Source: Candidatus Caccovicinus merdipullorum (GTDB taxonomy: Bacteria; Bacillota; Clostridia; Lachnospirales; Lachnospiraceae). Taken from it: 39,311 nt of DNA. Positions 25,132-34,170 of this stretch are shown piece by piece. Under the pieces are notes generated by a model. It had not been told where the DNA came from, did not search any database, and was given only the letters and a program-made list of their open reading frames with translations. The stretch lies in NCBI GenBank assembly GCA_018715905.1, contig DVKS01000051.1, positions 1 through 39,311 on the forward strand, given 5' to 3'. Every line of letters begins with the position of its first letter. Position 1 is the stretch's first letter. Made by a program: the position numbers and the translations under genes.

Positions 25132-28100
25132 ATGAGTATAAAGGAGTTTCCATACAGAATGAAGGAAAATCGGACATTTCGGCCGGTCCCGGGACTTAGC
25201 CGGGAGGATGAGGAAAAGCAGCTTGCAGAGATCATCGGCATTGCCCAGGAGAATCTGGAGCGGATCAGCAGACGCGGCGGCCAGCTGCGGGAAGAACTGC
25301 ATGATCTGATGGAAACCTACGGGCCGAAAGATAAGGAGGCTCTGGCGCTGTTTCACAATACACAGACGCAGATGCTTGAGAATGAGCGGGATCTGGTTCG
25401 CTGTAAAAAAGCCAGGAAGAAGCCGTATTTCGGGCGGATTGATTTTCGAGATGCCAAGTACCCCCAAGATGAATCTTATTATGTGGGACGGGTAGGAATT
25501 TCCAGGGCAGGGTCCGAACCGGTAGTAATTGACTGGCGGGCGCCGTTAGCTGCGGTTTATTATGAAAATGCGCTGGGGCCGTGCAGCTACACGGTGCAGA
25601 ATGAGGGAACCTATGAGATTGAATTAAAACGGAAGCGGACCTATGAGATTGAAAATGACCGGCTGAAGGACTTCTTTGATTCGGATGTGGTGGCCAATGA
25701 TGAACTGCTGACCAAGTATCTGGCCAGAAACAAAAAGGCGGTTCTGGGCGAGATCATTGCTACCATCCAGAAGGAGCAGAATGCCATTATCCGGAAGTCG
25801 CCCAGGATAAATCTCATTGTTCAGGGGGTGGCCGGTTCCGGAAAGACTACGGTGGCGATGCACCGGATTTCTTATATTCTGTACAATTATGAAGATGACT
25901 TCCGCCCGCAGGATTTTTATATCATTGGAAGCAACCGGATCCTTTTAAATTACATTACCAGTGTGCTGCCGGATCTGGATGTATATGGAGTGTCACAGAT
26001 GACCATGGAGCAGCTGTTTGTGCGTCTGCTCTACGAAGACTGGGATCCGGGAAGCTGTCGGATCTGCCAGACGGAGAATAAGGGGGAGGGTATTGCCCGG
26101 AAAGGAAGTTTTTCCTGGTTTCTGGATCTGAAAGCTTTCTGCGGGGATTACGAGCGGTGTGCGATTCCTGGAAAGGATGTGCGCCTGGATGATGGAACAC
26201 TTCTTTTAACCGCGGAGGCGATCCGCCGCTATCTGGAGCAGAATTCCCAGCTTTCCATGCAGAGTAAGATCAATTCCTTGAATGAGATCCTGATGGGAAA
26301 GCTGGAAAATGAACTGGTGGGAAAATACGTGGTCTGTACGGCAGAGGAGAAAAAAGAACTGCGCCGTTTCTGCCGTCAGTACTTTGGAAAGAACGCCTGG
26401 AAAGGTTCCATTTTTGAACTTTACCAGGAATTTCTGGGAAACCAGGCAAAGAAGGGAAAGACGGTTCCCTTCACAGAAGGAGCGTATGATGTGTATGATC
26501 TGGCGGCTCTGGCCTATCTGTACAAACGTATTAAGGAGACAGACGGCATCCGGGAGGCCAGCCATGTGATCATTGATGAGGCACAGGATTTCGGTATGAT
26601 GGCCTACGGAGCACTGGAGTACTGTCTGCGGGGCTGCACCTACACGATCATGGGAGATGTGTCTCAGAATATCCATTTCGGGTGCGGATTAAATGACTGG
26701 AGCGAGCTGAAAAAGCTGATCTTAAAGGGAGATTACGACAGCTTCGGTCTTTTGAAAAAAAGTTACCGGAATACGGTGGAAATCTCGGAATTTGCTACGA
26801 ATATTCTGCGGCATGGGAATTTTGCGGTCTATCCGGTGGAACCCATTAACCGGCATGGAAACCCGGTATCCGTGACCGCGTGTCTGGATCAGGAGGACAT
26901 GCTTCTTAAAACGGAAAAAACCATACGGTCCTGGCAGAAGGCAGGCTATGAGACGATTGCGGTTATCTGCCGGGATGAGAAGGAGGCACGGGAAGTAAGC
27001 AGGCAGCTGGGAAAACAGATTCCGGTTTCCCAGGGAAATCCGGAAACGGCGGAGTTTGGAAGCGGCGTGATGGTCCTTCCTGTGGAGTACACAAAAGGCC
27101 TGGAATTTGATGCGGTGGTCCTTTATCATCCTTCGGAGGAAAATTACCCCTCGGAGGATGCCTATGTAAAGCTTTTGTATGTGGCGGTTACGCGGGCTCT
27201 GCATGAACTGACGGTGGTCCATCTGGGAGATCTGACGGCTTTGGCCGGAACGCCTGCGCCTGAAAGGCGGATGGAGTCTCTGGAGGAGGAGAAGGAGACG
27301 GCTGCAGCTGGTATGCCGGATGCAGGAAGGGCGGCAAAGGAGATTGGAGCAGCCGATGCAGCCGGAACGGCGGAAAGAAAGAGAAGGCAAAGGGCCAGTG
27401 CAGCCGGAGCAGAGGATGCTCCTGTAAACCGTTCTCCCCATCCGTTTTTGTCCATCCCGGATATCCGCATCCTGCGGCCGGAGCCGGCGGGCCGGCTGGA
27501 TCAGGCGGTGGTGCGGATTGAAAAAACAAGGAAATATCTGGATCTGCTCAGCGGCACAGGAAGGCTTCGGCTGATGCCTCTCTGGGACGGGATTATACGG
27601 GTGCAGTTTAAACTGGGAACCGAAGGAAGATTTGCTCCCGGCTACTGGGATTTCGGCCCGGCAGAACCGGTATCCTGGAGTGCAAGGGCGGGAAAGGATC
27701 TGGCAGAATTATCTACGGATCTTCTCACTGTCCGGATCGACCGCAGAAGCGGATCGCTGCTTTTTCTGGATAAGGCCGGAAAGCGGCTTATGGCAGAAAG
27801 ACCGTCCCATTCCAGACAGATCCGGGAAAAAGGCGGTCAGGCAGTCTGGGTGCATTTTGGCTGGCAGAAAAACGAGATAATTTGTGCCCGGGGAACCATA
27901 GACAGCCAGTTGGAGCGTATGAATCAAAAGGCCCGGTATATCAGCTTTGGCGGTAAGAAGCTTCGGATGCCCCTTCTGGTTTCCAGCCAGGGATACGGCA
28001 TCGGCATTGCAGCCGAACACAGTGTGATCTGCTGCGGCATTCCCATGTACGGTACCTATATCTGCGCGGAAAATGTTCCCCAGGTCGATTATTATTTTTT

Positions 28101-28155
28101 GTATGGGGATGGAAGCCAGGAGAGTGTGATGGAACTGTATAAGAAGCTGGTGTAA
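25132..28155 (+). CDS. HelD-like UvrD/Rep helicase fused to a GH31 N-terminal-type domain
   Basis: The protein is 1007 residues from ATG 25132 (GGGGGAG 9 bases upstream). Residues 1-720 follow HelD, the ATPase that removes stalled RNA polymerase: an N-terminal charged helical arm (about 25-95), YYVGRVGI, VIDWRAPLAAVYYE, Walker A QGVAGSGKTT (231-240), Walker B IIDEAQDF (Asp482, Glu483) and motif VI YVAVTRA (684-689). An Ala/Glu-rich linker (about 705-785) follows. Residues about 795-1005 look like the N-terminal beta-sandwich of GH31 glycosidases (RLRLMPLWDGIIRVQFKL, LLTVRIDRRSGSLLFLD, SQGYGIGIAAEH, YYFLYGDGSQESVMELYKKL) and stop where the catalytic barrel would begin. The reading frame is uninterrupted. 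Helicase part sure; GH31N call from pattern only. Confidence 0.85.
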   Translation: MSIKEFPYRMKENRTFRPVPGLSREDEEKQLAEIIGIAQENLERISRRGGQLREELHDLMETYGPKDKEALALFHNTQTQMLENERDLVRCKKARKKPYFGRIDFRDAKYPQDESYYVGRVGISRAGSEPVVIDWRAPLAAVYYENALGPCSYTVQNEGTYEIELKRKRTYEIENDRLKDFFDSDVVANDELLTKYLARNKKAVLGEIIATIQKEQNAIIRKSPRINLIVQGVAGSGKTTVAMHRISYILYNYEDDFRPQDFYIIGSNRILLNYITSVLPDLDVYGVSQMTMEQLFVRLLYEDWDPGSCRICQTENKGEGIARKGSFSWFLDLKAFCGDYERCAIPGKDVRLDDGTLLLTAEAIRRYLEQNSQLSMQSKINSLNEILMGKLENELVGKYVVCTAEEKKELRRFCRQYFGKNAWKGSIFELYQEFLGNQAKKGKTVPFTEGAYDVYDLAALAYLYKRIKETDGIREASHVIIDEAQDFGMMAYGALEYCLRGCTYTIMGDVSQNIHFGCGLNDWSELKKLILKGDYDSFGLLKKSYRNTVEISEFATNILRHGNFAVYPVEPINRHGNPVSVTACLDQEDMLLKTEKTIRSWQKAGYETIAVICRDEKEAREVSRQLGKQIPVSQGNPETAEFGSGVMVLPVEYTKGLEFDAVVLYHPSEENYPSEDAYVKLLYVAVTRALHELTVVHLGDLTALAGTPAPERRMESLEEEKETAAAGMPDAGRAAKEIGAADAAGTAERKRRQRASAAGAEDAPVNRSPHPFLSIPDIRILRPEPAGRLDQAVVRIEKTRKYLDLLSGTGRLRLMPLWDGIIRVQFKLGTEGRFAPGYWDFGPAEPVSWSARAGKDLAELSTDLLTVRIDRRSGSLLFLDKAGKRLMAERPSHSRQIREKGGQAVWVHFGWQKNEIICARGTIDSQLERMNQKARYISFGGKKLRMPLLVSSQGYGIGIAAEHSVICCGIPMYGTYICAENVPQVDYYFLYGDGSQESVMELYKKLV

Positions 28156-28188
28156 GTGCGCTTATAATTCTGCATGTCCGCAAATCTC

Positions 28189-28217
28189 TTGACATTTCTT
28201 AAAAACCCGTATACAAT
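28189..28217 (+). promoter_or_regulatory. Promoter of pheST
   Basis: Consensus TTGACA (28189-28194), 17-base spacer and TACAAT (28212-28217). Transcription would start near 28224, at the beginning of the T-box leader. Confidence 0.8.
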
Positions 28218-28223
28218 ATGTTT

Positions 28224-28541
28224 CAGATTTGAAAAGGCGATGAAGATGTAAGTAGGTATTTGTTTTCCGTCAGAGAGGGAAGGCCGCTGGCTGAAAGCTT
28301 TCCCAGGTTCCTGCAGATACCGAAATTCCCATCGGAGCCGCGGGGCTGAAGGGTTTTAAGGCCGGTAAGCTGCGACGTGATGCGCACGTTACGCGTAAAT
28401 GAGAGCCTGGGAAACGCCGGATGAACGGAAAACGGATGCTATCTGTATACTTTGTCTGGAACCCGGGAATCAGGGTGGTACCGCGGGAAACGTTATCCCG
28501 TCCCTTTTGCAGCATGGCCTGCGGAAGGGACGGGATTTTTT
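28224..28541 (+). ncRNA. T-box riboswitch (tRNA-Phe sensing)
   Basis: The leader contains the conserved T-box sequence AGGGTGGTACCGCG (28472-28485), which pairs with the acceptor end of uncharged tRNA. Upstream is a long stem I region with AGAG-type motifs (around 28273-28310). TTC at 28326-28328, after GAAA, is the likely specifier for tRNA-Phe. A terminator hairpin follows, with arms 28496-28506 and 28525-28535 and a six-T run. Uncharged tRNA-Phe would stabilise the antiterminator and allow pheST expression. The downstream genes confirm the amino acid. Confidence 0.93.
28496..28541 (+). terminator. T-box regulated terminator
   Basis: TCCCGTCCCTT (28496-28506) and AAGGGACGGGA (28525-28535) form a perfect 11-bp stem, followed by TTTTTT. 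It overlaps sequence after the T-box core that can pair alternatively. The stretch 28542-28657 holds only the remaining leader and the ribosome binding site. Confidence 0.9.
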
Positions 28542-28657
28542 ATTTAACAGGAAATTCCGGCAGATTTTCCGGTTCCCGGAAGAATTTTTTCGCAGGAATG
28601 CATGACCGGGCAGAGGATCTTTTGCCCAATCCATGAAAATGTTAAAGGAGAGAAGAC

Positions 28658-29677
28658 ATGAAAGACCAGTTGGAAAAGATTAAAAAGGAAGCGCTGGACA
28701 AGATTGACGCTTCCGATGCGCTGGATAAGCTGAATGATATCCGGATTGCCTATCTTGGAAAGAAGGGTGAACTGACCCAGGTTTTAAAGAGCATGAAGGA
28801 TGTGGCTCCGGAAGACCGCCCCAAGGTGGGACAGATGGTAAACGATGTGCGGACCATTATCGAAGAGAAGTTAGAGAATACCCGGAAAGAACTGGCAAAG
28901 AAGGCCAGAGAGGAGCAGTTAAAGCGAGAGGTTATTGATGTAACGCTTCCCGCAAAGAAAAACAGCGTGGGACACAGCCATCCCAATACCATTGCTCTTA
29001 ATGAAGTGGAGCAGATTTTCGTGGGTATGGGCTATGAGGTAGTCGAAGGACCGGAAGTAGAGTATGACGAGTATAATTTTGAAAAGTTAAATATTCCGGC
29101 AAACCATCCGGCTAAGGATGAGCAGGACACCTTCTACATTACGAAAGATATCGTGCTTCGGACCCAGACTTCTCCGGTTCAGGCCCGTGTCATGGAGCAG
29201 GGAAAGCTTCCCATCCGCATGATTTCTCCCGGCCGTGTGTTCCGTTCCGATGAAGTAGATGCCACCCATTCTCCTTCTTTCCATCAGGTAGAGGGACTGG
29301 TTATCGATAAGCACATTACTTTCGCGGATCTGAAGGGAACTTTGGCTGAGTTTGCCAGGGAGATGTTCGGCGAGAATACGAAAGTAAAATTCCGCCCTCA
29401 TCACTTCCCGTTTACGGAGCCCAGCGCCGAGATGGATGTAACCTGCTTTAAGTGCGGCGGAAAGGGCTGCCGTTTCTGCAAGGGTTCCGGCTGGATCGAG
29501 ATTTTAGGCTGCGGCATGGTGCACCCCCACGTTCTGGAAATGTGCGGCATTGATGCAGAGGAATACAGCGGCTTCGCCTTCGGTGTAGGATTGGAGCGTA
29601 TTGCTCTGCTGAAATACGAGATCGATGATATGAGACTGCTGTATGAGAATGACATCCGTTTCCTGAAACAGTTCTGA
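28658..29677 (+). CDS. pheS: Phenylalanine-tRNA ligase alpha subunit
   Basis: The 339-residue class II synthetase subunit carries the N-terminal coiled coil (about 1-90) that contacts tRNA and the catalytic core with motif 2 ([22 protein letters not shown], written in family order) and motif 3 ([19 protein letters not shown]). [18 protein letters not shown] segment matches the Bacillota type. Start ATG 28658 follows AAAGGAGAG. It forms an alpha2-beta2 enzyme with PheT and is controlled by the T-box upstream. Confidence 0.98.
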   Translation: MKDQLEKIKKEALDKIDASDALDKLNDIRIAYLGKKGELTQVLKSMKDVAPEDRPKVGQMVNDVRTIIEEKLENTRKELAKKAREEQLKREVIDVTLPAKKNSVGHSHPNTIALNEVEQIFVGMGYEVVEGPEVEYDEYNFEKLNIPANHPAKDEQDTFYITKDIVLRTQTSPVQARVMEQGKLPIRMISPGRVFRSDEVDATHSPSFHQVEGLVIDKHITFADLKGTLAEFAREMFGENTKVKFRPHHFPFTEPSAEMDVTCFKCGGKGCRFCKGSGWIEILGCGMVHPHVLEMCGIDAEEYSGFAFGVGLERIALLKYEIDDMRLLYENDIRFLKQF

Positions 29678-29756
29678 TGGAAGCGGAATAGGGGAGAAAG
29701 ATCCATTTTCCCCAAGCAGATCGGATGATTTAGAGGATAGAATAGAGGAGAAAATC

Positions 29757-32177
29757 ATGAATACATCAATTGCGTGGATTAAAGCATACGTCCCGGATTT
29801 AAATGTGACCGCTCAGGAATACACGGACGCAATGACCCTTTCCGGAACGAAAGTAGAGAATTATACCTGCCTGGACAAGAACCTGGAGAAGATCGTGGTA
29901 GGCGAGATCGTAAAGATTGAACGCCATCCCGATGCAGATAAGCTGATTGTCTGCCAGGTCAATGTAGGAGACGAGACGATCCAGATCGTAACCGGTGCAC
30001 CGAATGTAAAGGAAGGAGACAAGGTTCCTGTTGTTCTGGACGGCGGCAAGGTGGCCGGCGGCCATGACGGCGGCCCTCTTCCTGAAGACGGAATCCGCAT
30101 CAAGAAGGGAAAACTGCGCGGTGTGGAATCCTGCGGCATGATGTGCTCCATCGAGGAGCTGGGTTCCAGCCGGGAGATGTACCCCGATGCGCCGGAAAGC
30201 GGCATTTATATTCTTCCACAGGACAGTGTGCCGGGAGCAGACGCTCTGGAAATCCTGGGTCTCCATGATGTGGTCCATGAGTATGAGATCACCTCAAACC
30301 GCGTGGACTGCTACAGCGTGATCGGTATTGCCAGAGAGGCGGCTGCCACCTTCCGTCTGCCTTTCCACCCGCCGGTGGTTAAGAAGACGGGAAACAGCGA
30401 AGACATCCACGATTACCTGAAGGTGCGTGTGGAGGATGAGGATCTCTGCCCCCGCTACTGTGCCCGTATGGTGAAGAATATCAAGCTGGCTCCTTCGCCG
30501 GAATGGATGAAGCGCCGTCTGGCAGCCTGCGGCATCCGTCCCATCAATAACCTGGTAGATATCACCAATTACGTGATGGAAGAGTACGGACAGCCCATGC
30601 ATGCCTTTGATTATGACACTCTGGCCGGTCATGAGATTGTGGTAAAGCGTGCCAAGGACGGCGACCAGTTCCAGACTCTGGACGGTCAGATGCGGTCCTT
30701 GGATCATGATGTGCTGATGATCAATGACGGAGAGAAGGAAGTGGGCATTGCCGGCATTATGGGCGGTGAGAACAGCAAGATCACCGATGACGTAAAGACC
30801 ATGGTATTTGAGGCGGCCTGCTTTGACGGCACCAATATCCGCCTTTCTGCAAAGCGTCTGGGCCTGCGCACGGATGCTTCCGGGAAGTTTGAGAAGGGAC
30901 TGGATCCTAATAATGCAGAGGCGGCCATTAACCGCGCCTGCCAGCTGATCGAGGAGCTGGGCGCCGGTGAAGTGGTAGGCGGCATGATCGACTGCTACCC
31001 GGTGAAGAAGGAAGAAAAGAGGATTCCATTCAGCGCAGAAAAGATCAACAATCTTCTGGGAACCGACATTGATGAGGAGACCATGAAGGGATACTTTAAA
31101 ATGCTGGACCTGGGCTTTGATGAAGAGACCAAAGAGGTGATCGCGCCTACCTGGAGACAGGATCTGGAGCGCCTGGCAGATATCGCCGAAGAGGTGGCAC
31201 GATTCTACGGATATGACAAGATCCCCACCACTCTGCCTTCCGGCGAGGCTACCACAGGAAAGATTTCCTTTAAACTTCGGGTGGAGAATGTGGCCCGTGA
31301 GATTGCGGAATTCTGCGGATTTTCCCAGGGAATGACCTATTCCTTTGAGAGTCCCAGAGCCTTTGATAAACTTCTGATTCCGGAGGATTCTCCCCTGCGG
31401 AATGCCATCACCATCATGAATCCGTTAGGAGAGGATTTCAGCATCATGCGGACCAGCCCGTTAAACGGCATGCTCACCTCCCTTGCTACCAATTATAACC
31501 GGAGAAATAAGAACGTAAGGCTTTATGAACTCGCCAATATTTATCTTCCCAAGGCGCTGCCTCTGACCGAGCTTCCTGATGAGCGGATGCAGTTTACTCT
31601 GGGCATGTACGGAGACGGAGATTTCTTCTCTATGAAAGGTGTGGTAGAGGAATTCTTTGACAAGATCGGCATGCGGGGCAAGGTTCATTATAATCCGGAG
31701 TGCGGCCATCCCTACCTCCATCCGGGAAGAAAGGCAGATATTGTTTATGACGGCGTAACGATAGGTTATCTGGGAGAACTTCATCCGGATTGTGCCGATA
31801 ATTATAAGATTGGCGATAAGGTTTATCTGGCGGTTCTGGATATGCCCAATGTGGAGAAATTCGCCACCTTTGACCGGAAATACACCGGCATTGCCAAACA
31901 TCCGGCCGTAACCCGTGACATCAGCATGGTCGTGCCCAAGAGCGTGATGGTAGGTCAGATCGAGGATGTGATCGCCCAGAGAGGCGGAAAGATCCTGGAG
32001 AGCTACCAGCTGTTTGATATTTATGAGGGCAGCCAGATCGTGGCCGGCTTTAAGTCTGTGGCATATTCCATTACTTTCCGGGCAAAGGACAGAACCCTTA
32101 CGGATGAAGATGTAAATGCTGCCATGAAGAAGATCCTGAATGGATTAAAGGATCTGGGAATTGAACTGCGAGCCTGA
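29757..32177 (+). CDS. pheT: Phenylalanine-tRNA ligase beta subunit
   Basis: The 806-residue protein has the full bacterial domain order: an N-terminal tRNA-binding OB domain (about 40-150; GEIVKIERHPDADKLIVCQV), B3/B4 editing domain (about 205-380), B5 (about 400-470), the catalytic-like core, and the anticodon-binding FDX-ACB domain at the end (about 710-806; KHPAVTRDISMVVPK). Start ATG 29757 follows AGAGGAGAAAATC, 79 bases after pheS in the same operon. Nothing unusual was seen. Confidence 0.98.
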   Translation: MNTSIAWIKAYVPDLNVTAQEYTDAMTLSGTKVENYTCLDKNLEKIVVGEIVKIERHPDADKLIVCQVNVGDETIQIVTGAPNVKEGDKVPVVLDGGKVAGGHDGGPLPEDGIRIKKGKLRGVESCGMMCSIEELGSSREMYPDAPESGIYILPQDSVPGADALEILGLHDVVHEYEITSNRVDCYSVIGIAREAAATFRLPFHPPVVKKTGNSEDIHDYLKVRVEDEDLCPRYCARMVKNIKLAPSPEWMKRRLAACGIRPINNLVDITNYVMEEYGQPMHAFDYDTLAGHEIVVKRAKDGDQFQTLDGQMRSLDHDVLMINDGEKEVGIAGIMGGENSKITDDVKTMVFEAACFDGTNIRLSAKRLGLRTDASGKFEKGLDPNNAEAAINRACQLIEELGAGEVVGGMIDCYPVKKEEKRIPFSAEKINNLLGTDIDEETMKGYFKMLDLGFDEETKEVIAPTWRQDLERLADIAEEVARFYGYDKIPTTLPSGEATTGKISFKLRVENVAREIAEFCGFSQGMTYSFESPRAFDKLLIPEDSPLRNAITIMNPLGEDFSIMRTSPLNGMLTSLATNYNRRNKNVRLYELANIYLPKALPLTELPDERMQFTLGMYGDGDFFSMKGVVEEFFDKIGMRGKVHYNPECGHPYLHPGRKADIVYDGVTIGYLGELHPDCADNYKIGDKVYLAVLDMPNVEKFATFDRKYTGIAKHPAVTRDISMVVPKSVMVGQIEDVIAQRGGKILESYQLFDIYEGSQIVAGFKSVAYSITFRAKDRTLTDEDVNAAMKKILNGLKDLGIELRA

Positions 32178-32188
32178 AAGACGGCAAA

Positions 32189-32225
32189 GCGCCGGGCAAT
32201 TCTTAAGGCCAGGTACCTGCGGCGC
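32189..32225 (+). other. GC-rich hairpin after pheT
   Basis: GCGCCG (32189-32194) pairs with CGGCGC (32220-32225), with further internal pairing around the palindrome CAGGTACCTG. No T-run follows directly, so a terminator role is uncertain. Confidence 0.35.
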
Positions 32226-32358
32226 AGAGTATCTTCTTTGGCAAGAGAAAAGACCATTGTCAGGGTGAAGCAGGCAGGAAAACGAATCCGACGGCGGTTT
32301 CAGATCTCAGAATGAATGGGGCCGGTCCGGCAGGATTGATTTCGGAGAATAAAAAGAA

Positions 32359-32411
32359 AAAAATAAGCCATCCTTACCATAGAAGTTGATATGGCAAGGA
32401 GGCTTATTTTT
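32359..32411 (+). promoter_or_regulatory. Hairpin that buries the eno ribosome binding site
   Basis: AAAAATAAGCC (32359-32369) pairs with GGCTTATTTTT (32401-32411), and TCCTTACCAT (32371-32380) with ATGGCAAGGA (32391-32400). That leaves one bulged A, one A-C mismatch and a 10-base loop. The 3' arm contains the eno ribosome binding site AAGGAGG (32396-32402) and ends exactly before the ATG at 32412. It may also work as a terminator because of the terminal T-run. Confidence 0.75.
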
Positions 32412-33674
32412 ATGGATGAACGATTTGAGATTGCGGCGGTGCATGCAAGGGAAATTCTGGATTCACGGGGGAATCCTACGGTGGAGGCTGAAGTGACGCT
32501 GGAATGCGGAGCAATGGGACGGGCGGCGGTACCTTCCGGCGCTTCTACCGGGCAATTTGAGGCGGTGGAACTTCGGGACGGGGAGCTGCGGTATCAGGGA
32601 AAAGGCGTTCTGCGGGCAGTAAACGGAGTCAATACCATCCTGGCAGAAGCACTGATGTTTGAAGATGCCAGAGATCAGAAGCATATCGATCAGCTCCTTT
32701 GCGAGGCAGACGGAACGGACAACAAAGGGAAAATGGGAGCCAATGCCATTCTGGGGCTGTCCCTGGCCTGCGCCAGAGCCGCCGCTGCTGGCTGCGGAAT
32801 GCCTTTCTACAAATACATCGGCGGCATTTACGGAAACAAGCTTCCCATGCCAATGATGAACATTTTAAACGGCGGTGCCCATTCGGATAATTCCGTGGAT
32901 ATTCAGGAATTTATGATCCTGCCCATGGGAGCATCCTCTTTTAAGGAGGGCCTGCGCTGGTGTTCTGAGGTGTACCATACTCTGAAGCGGCTGTTAAAGG
33001 AAAAGAAGCTGTCCACAGCGGTAGGGGATGAGGGCGGATTTGCACCGGATCTGGGAAGCGGCGAAGCGGCCATTGAGCTGATTCTGGAGGCGGTGAAGCT
33101 GGCCGGATTCCGGGAGCGGACCGACTTTATGATTTCTCTGGATGCGGCGGCCAGCGAGTGGAAAAATACGGAACTTGGGCCGGGATTCTACACTCTTCCC
33201 AAGGCGGTAAAGACTTTTGAAAGGGAACAGCTTCTGGAATACTGGGTGAAGCTGGCGGACTCTTATCCCATTTATTCCATGGAAGATCCCATGGACGAGG
33301 AAGACTGGGAAGGATGGCGGCTCATTACGGAGAAAATCGGCGGCCGGGTGCGGCTGGTAGGCGATGATCTTTTCGTTACCAATGTAAACCGGCTTCAGAA
33401 AGGCATTACCGGCCACTGTGCCAATGCCATCCTGATTAAGCCTAATCAGATCGGCACGCTGACAGAAACCATGGATGCCATCCAGCTGGCACGGATCAAT
33501 GGTTATACCGCTATTATGTCTCATCGTTCCGGTGAAACGGAGGATGCGGCCATCGCTGATCTGGCAGTGGGAATGGGAACAGAATTCATCAAAACCGGAG
33601 CGCCATGCCGGGGAGAGCGGACGGCAAAATACAACCAGCTTCTGCGGATTGAAGAGGAAATCCAGGGAATCTAA
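32412..33674 (+). CDS. eno: Enolase
   Basis: The 420-residue enzyme converts 2-phosphoglycerate to phosphoenolpyruvate in glycolysis. Start ATG 32412 is chosen because AAGGAGG lies 9 bases upstream; the in-frame ATG at 32391 has no such site. Motifs present are [26 protein letters not shown] (Glu207), [26 protein letters not shown], Lys343 in [12 protein letters not shown] and [10 protein letters not shown]. All catalytic and magnesium-binding groups seem present. The order eno-secG-rnr-smpB is conserved in Clostridia. Its ribosome binding site is inside a long hairpin, so expression may be controlled at that point. Confidence 0.97.
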   Translation: MDERFEIAAVHAREILDSRGNPTVEAEVTLECGAMGRAAVPSGASTGQFEAVELRDGELRYQGKGVLRAVNGVNTILAEALMFEDARDQKHIDQLLCEADGTDNKGKMGANAILGLSLACARAAAAGCGMPFYKYIGGIYGNKLPMPMMNILNGGAHSDNSVDIQEFMILPMGASSFKEGLRWCSEVYHTLKRLLKEKKLSTAVGDEGGFAPDLGSGEAAIELILEAVKLAGFRERTDFMISLDAAASEWKNTELGPGFYTLPKAVKTFEREQLLEYWVKLADSYPIYSMEDPMDEEDWEGWRLITEKIGGRVRLVGDDLFVTNVNRLQKGITGHCANAILIKPNQIGTLTETMDAIQLARINGYTAIMSHRSGETEDAAIADLAVGMGTEFIKTGAPCRGERTAKYNQLLRIEEEIQGI

Positions 33675-33685
33675 GCAGAAAACGG

Positions 33686-33714
33686 TTGTATTTGCAGGTA
33701 AAGTATGTTATGAT
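33686..33714 (+). promoter_or_regulatory. Promoter of secG
   Basis: TTGTAT (33686-33691), 17-base spacer, TATGAT (33709-33714) with an extended TGT. The start near 33721 leaves a short leader with AGGAGGTGG before the secG ATG. Confidence 0.7.
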
Positions 33715-33742
33715 ATCCCAGTATGAGTAGGAGGTGGGAATC

Positions 33743-33979
33743 ATGACCGCGTTAAAGATCGTTATTTCGATTATATTCGTTCTGGTATGCATTGCTTTAT
33801 CTGTAATAATCCTGATGCAGGAGGGAAAGTCCAACGGCCTCGGCGCAGTAGCCGGAATGGCGGACACCTATTGGGGAAAGAATAAAGGACGTTCGATGGA
33901 AGGCGCACTGGAGAAGTTTACCAAGTTTGCCGCAGTTGCATTTATGCTGCTGGCCATCGTGCTGAATGTTTTAAATTAG
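33743..33979 (+). CDS. secG: Protein translocase subunit SecG
   Basis: The small 78-residue membrane protein has two helices (about 4-27 and 55-76). Between them is the family loop LMQEGKSNGLGAVAGMADTYWGKNKGRSMEGALEKFTK (written in family order). SecG joins SecY and SecE in the export channel. Start ATG 33743 follows AGGAGGTGGG; the GTG 9 bases earlier would place the ribosome binding site too close. A large terminator follows. Confidence 0.95.
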   Translation: MTALKIVISIIFVLVCIALSVIILMQEGKSNGLGAVAGMADTYWGKNKGRSMEGALEKFTKFAAVAFMLLAIVLNVLN

Positions 33980-34011
33980 TAAGACAAGCAGAGAAAGCTG
34001 CCGAAGGATAT

Positions 34012-34090
34012 GCGGCTGGCACGTCCCCATATTTTGCCTGGATGCAATGGCGGAGAGCAAAGTATGGGGAAGGTGCCAGCCGCTGTTTTT
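34012..34090 (+). terminator. Long intrinsic terminator after secG
   Basis: GCGGCTGGCAC (34012-34022) pairs with GTGCCAGCCGC (34073-34083), CCCCATA (34025-34031) with TATGGGG (34063-34069), and TTGC with GCAA further in. TGTTTTT follows. The hairpin spans about 72 bases, unusually long for a terminator. Confidence 0.88.
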
Positions 34091-34170
34091 CTGTCTGCAT
34101 TAAGAAAAAGAAGATGTCATGTATCTGTCCGGCAGCAGGATTTTCAATGTTATGAATGAAAGAAGAGAGA

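Noticed and set aside
27230..27520. Frameshift or assembly join between helicase and GH31-like part
   Set aside because: The frame is continuous through a plausible low-complexity linker, with neighbour-like codon use; kept as a fusion, with a read check advised.
32391..32411. Alternative eno start giving MARRLIF in front
   Set aside because: No ribosome binding site upstream, and the extra residues are not typical of enolase; AAGGAGG fits ATG 32412.
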